Positions 1 to 10,395 of a stretch of DNA of 64,000 bases are shown one piece after another. The position numbers and the translations under genes are program-made. The notes under the pieces were generated by a model. The model worked only from the letters and a program-made list of their open reading frames with translations. It had not been told where the DNA came from and searched no databases. How positions within the stretch are numbered: position 1 is the stretch's first letter; every line of letters begins with the position of its first letter. Source of the stretch: Pyrenochaeta sp. MPI-SDFR-AT-0127 (taxonomy: Eukaryota > Ascomycota > Dothideomycetes > Pleosporales > Cucurbitariaceae); assembly GCA_020747015.1 (NCBI GenBank), contig JAGTJM010000020.1, positions 62,001 to 126,000 on the forward strand, read 5' to 3'.

Positions 1-786
1 TTCCTATCGCTGATGGTGGGCGGAGGGGCCCTTGCTGAGGCTGAGATGTGGTTGGAGGGCCCTGATTTCCTGGCTGACTGTGGTTGCTTGATTGCGACTG
101 TGCATGCTGCATTGCAATGGCTTGTTGCTGTTGCATATGCTGTTGTTGTTGCTGGGCTTGGTGGTGAGCTTGGGCCTGGGCCTGGGCTTGGGCCATAGCA
201 GCTGCTTGTGGCCCGCCTTGCTGTTGGTTCTGCATTTGTTGTTGCTGTTGCTGAAGCTGGATGTGCGGAGGGAGATTGACAAAAGGCTGACCCATTTGGC
301 CAGCCCTCAAAGCAGCCATTTGCTGGGGGTTCATGGTTGCCATGTGGTTGGGGAAATTCATGCCCATACCGCCCTGTTGCTGAGCCAGCATCGCCTGCTG
401 TTGCTGTTGGCGCATGAAAGCCTGCTGTTGTGCATTTCGCTGTTGCTGCTGTAGCAATGCAGGATTCACTAGACCAGGGCGTCAGTGTGTTCTTCAAGCT
501 CGTTAGACCCGAAATACTTACTCATCTGCTGCTGCTGCTGTTGCTGATGGAACATGTGGGCTTGCTGAGGCTGCAGGTGTGAAAGCGCATGTGCATTCGG
601 TCCCATTCCCGGCTGCATGCCCATCATCGGCCCAGCCTGACTGACCGGGCCGTTGGGACCAGATACGTGTTGCATACCTGGGGGCATTTGCTGCCCTGGA
701 TTCGGCCCTGGGCCGCCCATGGGATGCCCAGGCGGGATGCCTTGTGGGTGCATGACTGCACTGTGTGGATAGCTCGTGGTCATCAT
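1..786 (-). CDS. Q-rich PtaB/Ldb1-like transcriptional regulator, N-terminal part (runs off left edge)
   Basis: Two exons are visible on the minus strand, 786-522 and 468-1, around a 53-nt intron (521-469, GTAAGT...CTAG). The frame stays open to the window edge, so only the first ~240 residues are present. The start is the first Met of MMTTSYPHSAVMHPQG. The protein begins with a Pro/Gly/Met-rich segment containing NAHALSHLQPQQAHMF, then long Gln runs and a segment NPQQMAALRAGQMGQP. This layout resembles fungal LIM-domain-binding (Ldb1/PtaB/Mfg1) regulators, nuclear cofactors that work with Som1/Flo8-type proteins in adhesion and development. The diagnostic C-terminal Ldb1 domain lies outside the window, so the family call rests on the N-terminal pattern only. 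Any other Q-rich coactivator subunit is the alternative. Confidence 0.6.
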
Positions 787-3320
787 CTTTGTCGCTCTTG
801 CGTGCGGGCAACGGCCTCGCGGAAACCCGGGTTCAGGAAGGTGCTAGATGTAGTCGGCCAAAGTGGGGAGGAACGAGGACGAGGTGAAGAAAGAGCGACC
901 GAGTCCACAAACGGGGGGGTTGTAGGGCAGGTGCTATCGCTTGCCAACCATACGTGCTCTGAGGGGTGTGAATCGCGTCAAGGATAGTGGGGGGGAAGCG
1001 GGCGTCTCAGGCAGTCTGCAACAGGCCCGGCGAATGGATCAAGCGTCCAGACACGAGTCCAAATCTATCACAAAAGCGCGCTGCGACGGAAGTCGTCGAT
1101 TGCCCGCGCAGGTGTCGCGGTCGGCGCGATGGAAGGCTATTGGGCCGGCAGACGGGAAGTGCCGGGCAAGGAGAGCGACGGCGAGGAGGGCGATGTACTG
1201 CAATCGCGCGAGGTGCGTGGAGCGCAGAGACTCAGGCGCGCAAAGCGGTGATGTCGTGGTGGGCAGCCAGTTCTGGCGCGGCGTTGTGTTGGGCGGAATC
1301 GTGTCGCATCCGGCCCGCCAGCAGAGCGGTGGAGAAAACGAGCGTCCGCGGCGAGGCTGCAATGGGGGCAGCAGAGTCGTCTATCAACCGCGTCTGATGC
1401 GACGGTGCATCCGGTGCAGGTTCGGGTCCAGGGCCGGTGACGGGAAGCCAGGGACGCGGGCGTCGTGTGGTGGAGGTCTGGTGTGGTGAGAGACGATGGG
1501 CGCATGGCCTGGCAGGCCGCCGATCAGCAGTGGTTAGGGGGCCGTTTCGGTATCGCGCAAAAGCTGCGTGGCTGGGCACCGCTTCCGTAATCTGCCACAA
1601 ACCCGCCGGCACATCAACGCTCGCCCTGTATTGCGCCCGCTGGACTACGGAGATTATCTCGGCGGCCCTTTCTTGCTTGCACTCAATGCGCTGCTGCGTC
1701 TCGAGATGGACTGCCAGCGTCGCCGCCGTGAGGCCTGCCCGGATGACGCTTCCCAACCGCCTATGCCTCTTTGGGAAGTCACGTGCCTGTAAATCTTGGC
1801 AGGCGCGCTAACAGAACGCTCCAAACTTTTCTTCGACTGCACTTTGATTTCCTCCAACATTCTCCAACAACACTCTGCGCTGCGAGGGCAACCCGCGCTC
1901 ATTCCGCGCAGTCTCTGGCCTCGGCTTGCTTCACGGATGCTCTGAAGTCGCCGAGGCTGGTAAAACCCTTCAGGTCAGTAGCCCCATCTCTTTGCTTTTT
2001 CCTGGAGTGATGATACACCACCTTCTTCTTTTCCCAACCGATTCGACCTTGAAGAAATCTACGCTGCCCGGGTACCTCTCGCAGGGTACCTGCTACTTGC
2101 CAGTACTGTCGTCTGACCTCATCTTCTGCTGGAAATTTTCCACATTGGCGCGCAAGTCATGTTGCTGACCAGCTCAAAGCCTAGATTCCTTCGCTTACTT
2201 GCGGACCTTCTTTCGGTAGACCGAGTACCCTGCCTCGGCCGCAACAACGTGGTGCTCCAGCGAATACCACGGCACTGAATTTGTACCTCTCGGCGATCTA
2301 CATCAACCAGCGCAATGATTTTCATCCGTAAAGAGCTGTCTTCGTAGCGGGTAAATTGATACACCCATACACGTATGCTGACATTAGGTGTTTGGTCCAT
2401 CCGCCACATACAAAGGTCAGTCGCGCGCTTTTTTTCAACTTTCCTCCCTTTCATGATGAAACATTTCCACATTCGCAGTTTCCACGCTAGCCATCAATCG
2501 AACCTAAATCGATGGACAATGAGCGCGAATACCTTCCTTGGATGTCTGATCTCACCCAAAACCTCTACCTTGTCTGATGAGTTTAATTATTGCATCTACT
2601 GACGAGGATGAATAGGTTTTAAACCCATATTTTGATGCAATGCGTCCCAGTGTTTTTGTAGACGGTGGACACTGGCTGTCTAGCTTTGTTTGTAGCCTAG
2701 AGATAACATGATATATTCCTTGAAATCTTGTCCAAAATCTCTGCACCATTGATGCTGCTCATGTTCCTTCTTTTTCGTTTCCCTAGCTTTATGCCCAAGC
2801 TCAGCTCCACTATATTCAAAGCTAGTCAACTCAGCCTTGGCCGTTCCCTCTCATTGCCATAGCAGGATATACCAACGATATGCCGGAATCCAAATACACT
2901 AACCGATAAGAGGGTCTACTAGCATCAGCCTGCTGTAGTACATGCTATTGTTACATTTCGCAAGCCAAATGCCATCACTTGGCTGGAGACTATCATTGGG
3001 CAAAACACGCACTCTATACATTTGTTTCCGTCTTACAAAAGGTGCCTTGTTCTATACAACCATCATGCAGACTGCACAGGCTGGCCACGTTGCTTAACGC
3101 TGTAGTTCACCTCATCAGCAGACTACGAATCACTCTTTCCAGCGAATCGCTCCAAATCGAATTCACCCGAATTCTGCTTCATAGGGTGTCTAGTGCTGGA
3201 AGATTTCCTTCCTCCAGTAGGCTTTCGATAACGTGCGAAGATTTCAGATATTCGTCTTGCAATACCGATGTACAGTCCGAGGTCAGAACCATCGTCCTGT
3301 CTCGTCGCTCGCAGCTTTCG
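787..3320. other. Gene-free stretch upstream of the PtaB-like gene
   Basis: About 2.5 kb with no ORF I can support. The part nearest the PtaB-like start (about 800-1800) is GC-rich with overlapping ORFs on both strands, none with a recognisable domain. It probably holds the promoter and a long 5' leader of that gene. From about 1800 to 2500 the plus strand is CT-rich and leader-like (many TTCTTC/CCAAC motifs), so an unrecognised plus-strand transcript is possible. From 2500 to 3300 it is AT-richer with nothing recognisable; the 3' UTR of the surface-protein gene ending at 3321 should lie at its right end. Confidence 0.5.
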
Positions 3321-4427
3321 CTAGTGCGCTTCAGGGTGCACATTTGTTTGTCGATCCTCCCCATCCAACTCAGCTGGTGGCCCTGGTACAACATGCACTG
3401 TCTTAGAATCAAGTTCATGCTGCTTTTCTTCCGTACGCACTTCATTCCTCCATTGACCTCCTACAAACCACTTCCGGTCTGCCAATTCTCGATCCTGGTC
3501 TTCCATTTCGGCTACACCCATGTCTTCTTCCTCTTCTTCTACTGCTGCAGGTGCATACTTCTTGCGCCGCCGAAGGAAAAGAATAGTCAACGCGCCTAGG
3601 AGAAGCGCAGCGCCCACAACAGCACCCACGCCTATGCCTGCTTTCGCGCCAGTACTCATTGAAGGGTTCGATGGAGGCAGGTCTGTCTGGCGAGGAAGAC
3701 TCGAGGATGACGCTGGCGTTGCCATACCGGACAATGTGACACCTATTTTCGACGCTAGGGACGTAGCATATGATGAAGGGAATTGCGAGAGGTCTTTCGA
3801 CTCCCAAGCAATGAACCACGGCTTCGCGATTGCCACGCCTGTTGTGATTGTTGTCAAGTTTGACAATGTGGATGTTCTGACAATGCCATTCGACAACGTA
3901 GTTGTGGTAATATGATCGTACACAGTGGCGTTCTCATTCTGTGTTGTTTGCACAGTGAGAAGCGCGAAAGCTGGCAAAGGCGTGGAGAAGGTACTGCTAC
4001 ACCAGTACGGTCCCTTCTTCATGCCACTGTCTTGGTATCAGCGAATTATTCAAGGGACCTGGGAGAAGCAATCGAACCTTCTGCAGCACAATGCTTCCCA
4101 GATTGTTTTCGAGGCAGCAGATACTCGGATCTCAGTCATTGCGGCAAATTCGTGGCCACTAGGGCATAGCCCAGGACTAAAACGTGGCTCACGTTGTGAA
4201 AATGGGAGGCACGATTCATAGCGTGGGTCCACAGGCAAATTTCCATTGCCTTCTGGGCCAAAGCTATACACCCGAGACCCGTTTGTAGTGTCTGGACTTA
4301 GCATCCATCGGTTAGCACAGTCTGGATCGGCTGTGTACAATGTCGTGAGCGCTGGTATGTTCATGGGCGCATAATATGTGAGAGATGTTGTGGTAATGGT
4401 CCCATTCCAGGCGTTATTGCTCGACAT
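3321..4427 (-). CDS. Single-pass membrane protein with Cys-rich ectodomain (ascomycete surface/sensor-like family)
   Basis: Exons 4427-4078 and 4026-3321 flank a 51-nt intron with an unusual GTTCGA donor, a CTGAT branch site and a CAG acceptor. Together they make 351 codons plus stop. The ectodomain carries the motifs RFSPGLCPSGHEF and ALCCRSGMKKGPYWC, matching an ascomycete family with 'YFSPGxCPxGW...CCPSGY' spacing. A Ser/Thr/Pro-rich stalk leads to one membrane segment (about GIGVGAVVGAALLLGALTIL), a stop-transfer RRRKK and an acidic EEEEED cytoplasmic tail. No N-terminal signal peptide is evident, as is common in this family, so topology would depend on the internal segment. Ligand and role are unknown. 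A second protein of similar plan lies at 38 kb. Confidence 0.65.
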
Positions 4428-5506
4428 GGTGCTGATATTGCGCCCGCGGGCGTTGTTGATTGGAAGAATGAGAAACGTGGAGCACGGCCATCATGGTGCG
4501 ATGTGGGACACAAGGGATTATAGAGTTGCCTCGTTATGTTGGGGGAAATAAGTGCTCCGAATTGGGCCGTGTGTAAGGACAAAAAGGTACAATTATTGGC
4601 GAACAAGCATGAAGTGGCGTATTTGTTGCTACTCAGGCCATTCCAGCCTCCGTATTGGAACGATAGTGGCGTTTTAAAGTCAATTTCTTTGGCCGATCAT
4701 AACTCCTGCCGCTGTCCTCGCTTATTGCACGTTTTTACTCGCGGAGCGAAGTGGTTTCTCCAGCGCTGAGTTCAGCCTCGTGGTGGTTTTGTTCAACTTT
4801 GTGCACTATCTGCCCATGCGCGATTGACCCTGAGTGCCGTTCAAACAACCAGCTGGATGATCGAGGCAGGATTCAAATAGCATGTGGATTAAGTTCGCCT
4901 AATCTATGCTTAGCTTCCAGTTCGCCCTCCTCAAAACCAACAGGATTAGCTTGTGTGTTATTAGACCTTCGTGCTGGTGGGCTCCAGTCTTGTTTGGCGT
5001 TGTTCTTCGTCACTCGCGTGGTCCGGCACTGCCCTGAGGGCCAAGAAATGCCCTACATGACCTTATCGAAGATGAAGCCTTAAACCTGAACCGTAGTATG
5101 AGTAGCCGCTCCTGGGAAACGCTCATAACAGTACATGGTTCCACCAAGAAGTGCCGAATGGTCTAATTCGTGACTCGTTTCAGCCTTCTCTTTCATGGTC
5201 TAGGTCAAGTGCAGTATGCGTTAACAAGCTCACTAGACAAAAGCGAGTGCTCTTGAGAAGTCTCAACTGCATGGCAGTTAGTAGTTGCCGTATGGTCGAG
5301 AGATGAGGTAGGACATTGAGAGGTACTCGTGTCTGCCAAGCGTAAGCCGTCATAGCAGCTACGCTAGCGTCCCGGTCAGAGCTTCAACCCACTTCGATCT
5401 CCAACTTCGTCACCCAGCGAGCTGCGAGGAGTTCTATACCCACTGCCGCCTACAAACGACTTTGAGCGACCGCTTCTTGCCCTCCGATTCGCTCACAATC
5501 GCCACG
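4428..5506. promoter_or_regulatory. Divergent intergenic region between surface protein and V-ATPase B
   Basis: About 1.08 kb separates two divergently transcribed genes and should contain both promoters. The stretch just before 5507 (TTTGAGCGACCGCTTCTTGCC...) is CT-rich leader sequence typical of housekeeping fungal genes. I see no clear TATA box and no ORF with a recognisable domain. Confidence 0.45.
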
Positions 5507-7411
5507 ATGCCTGACGTTGTGGATCCCCGCATGATCTCGGTGACGCCTAGGATACGATACAACACTATCGGCGGTGTCAACGGTCCATTGGTTATCTTAG
5601 AGAATGTGCGTGGCTTTACAACATAAGGAATGTCACATTAGAAGCTTATTCATGGTCTGCGCAGGTCAAATTCCCTAAATACAACGAGATCGTGTCCTTG
5701 ACTCTGCCCGATGGCTCAGAGCGCTCTGGTCAGGTTCTTGAAGCTCGAGGTAAGCTACGATATAGCACAAACCATGGCGCAGGTTCTAATAGAATTCGCA
5801 GGAAACCGAGCTGTCGTCCAGGTACATTGTCGCATGCATATAGCCCAACACGCTACGGACTCTAATTGCGGCGCAGGTTTTCGAAGGCACATCTGGCATT
5901 GACGTCAAGAAGGTACAGGCACCGACATTACTGGAGGAACATGACTGACGACTGTAGACCAAAGTCGAATTCACAGGCCATAGCTTGAAGCTTGGTGTGT
6001 CTGAAGACATGTTGGGTCGTATCTTTGATGGCTCTGGCAAAGCTATCGACAAAGGACCCAAGGTGCTCGCCGAGGACTATCTCGACATCAACGGAAGCCC
6101 TATCAACCCCTACTCTCGCGTAAGGTTTCATTTCAGTTGCTTCATATATCACAGCTAATGGCAGTAGGTGTATCCCGAAGAAATGATCTCCACTGGTATC
6201 TCCGCCATCGACACCATGAACTCGATCGCTCGCGGGCAAAAGATTCCCATCTTCTCTTCGTCTGGTCTTCCGCATAACGAAATTGCCGCGCAGATTTGTA
6301 GACAGGCTGGTCTTGTCGGAAAGCCCACCAAGGGTGTACACGATGATCATGATGACAACTTCTCTATTGTCTTCGGTGCCATGGGTGTGAACTTGGAAAC
6401 GAGCCGATTCTTCACAAGAGATTTCGAGGAGAACGGCAGTATGGAGCGTGTCACGTTGTTCTTGAACTTGGCAAACGACCCTACGTAAGTAAACACAATG
6501 GATTCGCACAAGCTGCAACTGACCATATATACAGGATCGAGCGTATCATCACCCCCCGGCTTGCGCTTACCACCGCCGAGTACTATGCCTACCAGCTCGA
6601 GAAGCATGTTTTGGTTATTCTCACCGATTTGTCCTCATATTGCGATGCTCTGCGTGAGGTCTCCGCCGCCAGAGAAGAAGTGCCCGGTCGACGTGGTTAC
6701 CCCGGTTACATGTATACTGATTTGTCCACCATTTACGAGCGAGCCGGGCGTGTCGAGGGCCGAAACGGTTCTATCACTCAAATTCCAATTTTGACTATGC
6801 CTAACGATGGTACGTATTGAATGCACCAGGCATGAAGTCCAATGTTAACAATCTCAGATATCACGCATCCCATTCCCGACTTGACGGGTTACATTACGGA
6901 AGGTCAAATCTTCATCGATCGTCAGCTGTACAACAAGGGTATTTACCCGCCGATCAACGTGCTTCCATCCCTTTCCCGTCTCATGAAGTCCGCTATTGGC
7001 GAGGGCCGCACGCGAAAAGACCACGGCGATGTCTCCAACCAGCTCTACGCCAAGTATGCCATCGGTCGTGACGCTGCCGCCATGAAGGCAGTCGTCGGTG
7101 AGGAAGCTTTGTCCTCGGAAGACAAGCTATCTCTCGAATTCCTCGAGAAGTTTGAGCGTTCGTTTATTGCACAAGGCGCCTACGAGTCCCGTTCCATTCA
7201 CGAGTCGCTCGACCTGGCATGGTCGCTACTTCGTATCTACCCCAAGGAGCTACTCAACCGTATCCCAGCCAAGGTTCTCGACCAGTACTACCAGAGGAGT
7301 CGGGGTGGAGGTGATGACAGGAAGAAGAAGGATACAAAGGATACAAAGGACAACTCTGGCGAAAGCCAGCCGCAAGAGGAGCAGCAGGGCGAGAATTTGA
7401 TTGATGTCTAG
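5507..7411 (+). CDS. VMA2: V-type H+-ATPase subunit B, catalytic-sector V1 (vma-2)
   Basis: Eight exons: 5507-5605, 5665-5749, 5802-5821, 5877-5912, 5958-6119, 6168-6484, 6535-6809, 6858-7411. They sum to 1548 nt, giving 515 residues, the usual length. All introns are GT-AG and short (45-59 nt); exons 3 and 4 are only 20 and 36 nt. Recognisable blocks are TPRIRYNTIGGVNGPLVILENV, SVSEDMLGRIFDGSG, the nucleotide-site region RGQKIPIFSSSGLPHNEIAAQI, FFTRDFEENGSMERVTLFLN, and the signature EVPGRRGYPGYMYTDLSTIYERAG. Subunit B forms, with subunit A, the ATP-binding hexamer of V1 on the vacuolar and endosomal membrane and drives proton pumping. The charged tail RGGGDDRKKKDTKDTKDNSG is variable among fungi. 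The start is the first Met, in a good context (GCCACGATGC). Confidence 0.97.
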
Positions 7412-8828
7412 GAGCGAAGTCATGTAGAGTGTATATTTGGTTGCAAATAGATTGATGCAACTACCTTGTTCAATGAGCGGCTTCACATTTCATGCATCAA
7501 AGTGTTCAATGGTGATCATAATCGGGGTATGTGGGTTGTGCTTTTTCAAGGTTGGGTAGCTTCGCGTGTGAAGATTTTTGTTCATCAGATCAGACTGGCT
7601 CTTCTCTGTCGTTCTCCCTGCATTCTCACTCCGAGCGCCGCGAGTATATGCATTGGTAGAGTGTGACAAACCTTGCTGCCGAGCCGAACTCGCTGGTCTT
7701 GCAGAACAAGAACCTCAACCCCTTTAGCCCTTGGCCAAATGGTTATTTGGGTGCCATGTTCAGAGTTGTTAATGCAGCGTGGGGGGAATCAATTGGCGTT
7801 GTTGCCACTTGCAAGAACATGGTGGGTCTCAAACTTTGCTCACTGCGTGGAGTACTTCCGATGACTTCAAAGGGTTCAAATGAACTTCTACATCACACCA
7901 CGAGCAAACCCGACCGCATATGACGGACCACCGAGGCAACCGCAAGGCCTTTTTATCATGTTACAGCTCGCTGGCTGGTCTCTAAACATGACTGGTGTGC
8001 AATTGATGGTGAAGCTCGATTTCCCCACGTGACAGGATACCGCTCCTTCCTTCACTTGCACAGTAAACAAAAAGGTTTTGGGTGTCATCAGGGCGCACTA
8101 CAAACGGAGCATTGGCTTTCTTCTCTTCTGCAAGAAGGGCACATCAATCACTTGCAACTTTGACTGCTAACCACCAAGTTCTTGCATCACTGTCGGTCTG
8201 TTATTGCCAGGAGCGAGACCTGCCTCTAGATCGAGAGATGATGATCATTTCGAGGTAAGGACTGATTTGTCTTCAGCGTCTGGCCACGCTTGCGTTTCGT
8301 GCTGCGCTTGTTTATGCTTCAGCTTTTATCACTGTCATTTAGTGCCTGGTGTTCCGTATCTATCTTAACAGGACAGGGCGCTGAGGAGCTTGAACTTGGG
8401 AAGAGTTGGATGGCCTTCAGCGTAATGCTTTGGATATGTCGAGGGAGTGGACGATAGTGCAAATCAAGTTCTCCAAACTCTGGGTGCGATGGTACTGACG
8501 CCTTAGGTCGTTTGAGTGTGGATTCGCTCTGGCTTAATAGCCCATGCTGAACTTCCACTCCTTCATGGCTCCACTATCCAACGGACCTTGCCATCCAGCA
8601 CACGCCGGAGTTACTTCAACATCACACGTATCACATCAGAGCCTGGATAGCTTCGTAATCAGATCAATCACTGGATTGCAGGTCCAGGACTCGATGTAGT
8701 CGCCAGGCTACCTCATTGGGCTAACACAATTGATGCTGACAATGGGTTGTAGACGGCAACACGGCGCAGACAGATAGCTACAGACGGCGTCATGCGAGAT
8801 GATTGAGTTTTTACTGATATAATTGCAG
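7412..8828. other. Intergenic stretch after V-ATPase B
   Basis: The first few hundred bases should be the 3' UTR and terminator of the V-ATPase gene. At 8240-8530 the plus strand contains short phrases that could be upstream exons of the gene at 8829 (for example NALDMSREWTIVQIKFSKLW around 8420-8480, followed by GTGCGA). I could not chain them into one frame. Nothing else is recognisable. Confidence 0.35.
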
Positions 8829-9760
8829 AGATGTTTACCACGGCGGAGTTTTCTTCGATCCGAATATCCCATGGAAGGAACGTGAACATCTCCACGAGGT
8901 GATTTGCGGACTTGATCCCTGGTCGACAATCGGGCAATTTGCCTTTGGACGTTATACCCCTCAATTGGGCACAGGAACTGAGGTGATCGTGACTCAATCA
9001 TGGCACCAGGAGTCGGCGCCTCACATCACGGTGATGCTCCGTTACGTGGAAAATAGCAATATGTTAGTTGAGATATCAAGCTCATTCTAGCCAACATGGC
9101 AATTCGTCATGGTCGAGACTGATGATTCTCAGGGGTGGGTGGTGGCCTGTTGCCTCCGGACATATATACTTGGATGGCTCCGAATCCTTGGACTGGCATA
9201 GACATCCGTATCGCTGGCACAAACAAGTAGGCGAGAAGAAATACTCAGCTTGGCTCGTGAGTAACCACTCTTGTCTTTTGAAGACGGATCAGCAAGATAC
9301 TTAAGATGTGCAAGAAATACGGGCCACGACCTGTCAACATACCTCGTCCACCACGGGGTCCGATGCCCAACTACCGGCCACAAGCATCACCTGTTCCAGC
9401 ACCCCCGTCTTCGGTAACAGTGTCAACCTCATCTTCTCACTCCTCTTCTGCCGAGCGAAGTCGATCGCGCTCCCAAAATTCGAACGAGACTCGATCGCCG
9501 TCTCCCATTTCTGACAAGACTCGGTCGCCTTCCCTGATTCTCGACGAGGCTTTGAATATCGATTTGGTATGTACACTAATATACAGAACTATCCTCTCAG
9601 CATTGGTCTTCAGAATTATTTTGTATTAACATCCTTGACACAGTCCCACTCAAGCCCTACGGCCGTGCCTGAGAACTTTGGTCGTCGTCTCTGTCCAGTC
9701 CAGGCCGAGGACTACCTAGCGGTTCCAGCCTTCTCGCACCCCGTTCTCCAACTACTGTAG
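8829..9760 (+). CDS. Unrecognised multi-exon gene, 5' end not resolved
   Basis: Four exons join in frame with canonical signals: 8829-9062, 9133-9256, 9306-9566 and 9644-9760 (stop TAG). The first acceptor is TTGCAG at 8823-8828. The inferred product contains DVYHGGVFFDPNIPWKERE, ICGLDPWSTIGQFAFGRYTP, GHIYLDGSESLDWHRHPYRW, a Pro-rich PRPVNIPRPPRGPMPNYRP and a Ser/Arg-rich RSRSQNSNETRSPSPISDKT stretch. I recognise no family. Three successive introns that keep the frame argue for a real gene, but the upstream exon(s) and start codon were not found, so it may be degenerate. Its last exon overlaps, on the opposite strand, the end of the small membrane-protein ORF at 9657-10127, so at least one of the two 3' ends may be annotated too long. 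Confidence 0.4.
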
Positions 9761-10127
9761 CCTCGTTATGTGTATAGAAGTTCCCAAGTAGCCCCCACAT
9801 TCTCTGCCGCAAGCCCTCAAATGGCTGTTCGCCCTGCCGCGGATTCATAGGGTCTTTTCTGAAGTCGTGGAAGAGGACGCCGTAGACAAGAATGAAGCTT
9901 ATCATACTCCATTGCACAATCTTTGTCCACCTGTCCCACTGTGGCCGTGCCGTCTTCATCTTGGTGCGGCGCTTAAACTTGCGCTCAAAGCGGAATTGTT
10001 GCTTCTCCGTCAGCTCGCGGAGGTTCGGCGGCCATTTCTTCTTGACGCGAAAGCGGTTGCGCGCAAAGTTGAAGGGCGGGAGAGTATTCTGGTGCCGGCC
10101 GAGTAGGCGATTGATGAATTGCAGCAT
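9657..10127 (-). CDS. Small conserved membrane protein, probably mitochondrial
   Basis: A single exon of 156 codons starts at MLQFINRLLGRHQNTLPPF. The N-terminus is basic (RNRFRVKKKWPP), followed by a strongly charged segment (LRELTEKQQFRFERKFKRRTK). One membrane segment (about WTKIVQWSMISFILVYGVLF) is followed by HDFRKDPMNPRQGEQPFEG and MWGLLGNFYTH. This pattern matches a short ascomycete protein family of unknown function that I recall as broadly conserved. The basic start and single span suggest a mitochondrial inner-membrane location, but this is inference. The last ~30 residues (ERGARRLEPLGSPRPG...) look low-complexity and overlap the last exon of the plus-strand gene, so the true C-terminus may be shorter. 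Confidence 0.6.
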   Translation of the reverse strand: MLQFINRLLGRHQNTLPPFNFARNRFRVKKKWPPNLRELTEKQQFRFERKFKRRTKMKTARPQWDRWTKIVQWSMISFILVYGVLFHDFRKDPMNPRQGEQPFEGLRQRMWGLLGNFYTHNEATVVGERGARRLEPLGSPRPGLDRDDDQSSQARP

Positions 10128-10395
10128 CGTGCTGCTCTCGAACTTGAGGGCTCGGAGACTAGGGATTCTTGATTCGTGATGCAGATATCATGACTTTAGC
10201 ACGGACATTCTGACAGGGCTCTCAGGAACCTTGCGCACGGATGTCGGCAACTCTTGGCAGCCGCACTTTGCTCGATTGCCTTCCATATGAGTATGACTGG
10301 TAGCGCTTTGACCCCAACTCCAACAAACTCACCTGCTCTACTACTACGCCTTTCTTCTTACGCTCTCTTCACTTCATTTCCGAGAATTAGACAAC

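Noticed and set aside
941..1756. Several overlapping ORFs of 100-180 codons on both strands upstream of the PtaB-like gene
   Set aside because: Arg/Cys/Ala-rich translations without domains; best explained by GC-rich promoter and leader.
2119..2472. 117-codon minus-strand ORF
   Set aside because: No domain; the opposite strand looks like a CT-rich leader, so this is a shadow of base composition.
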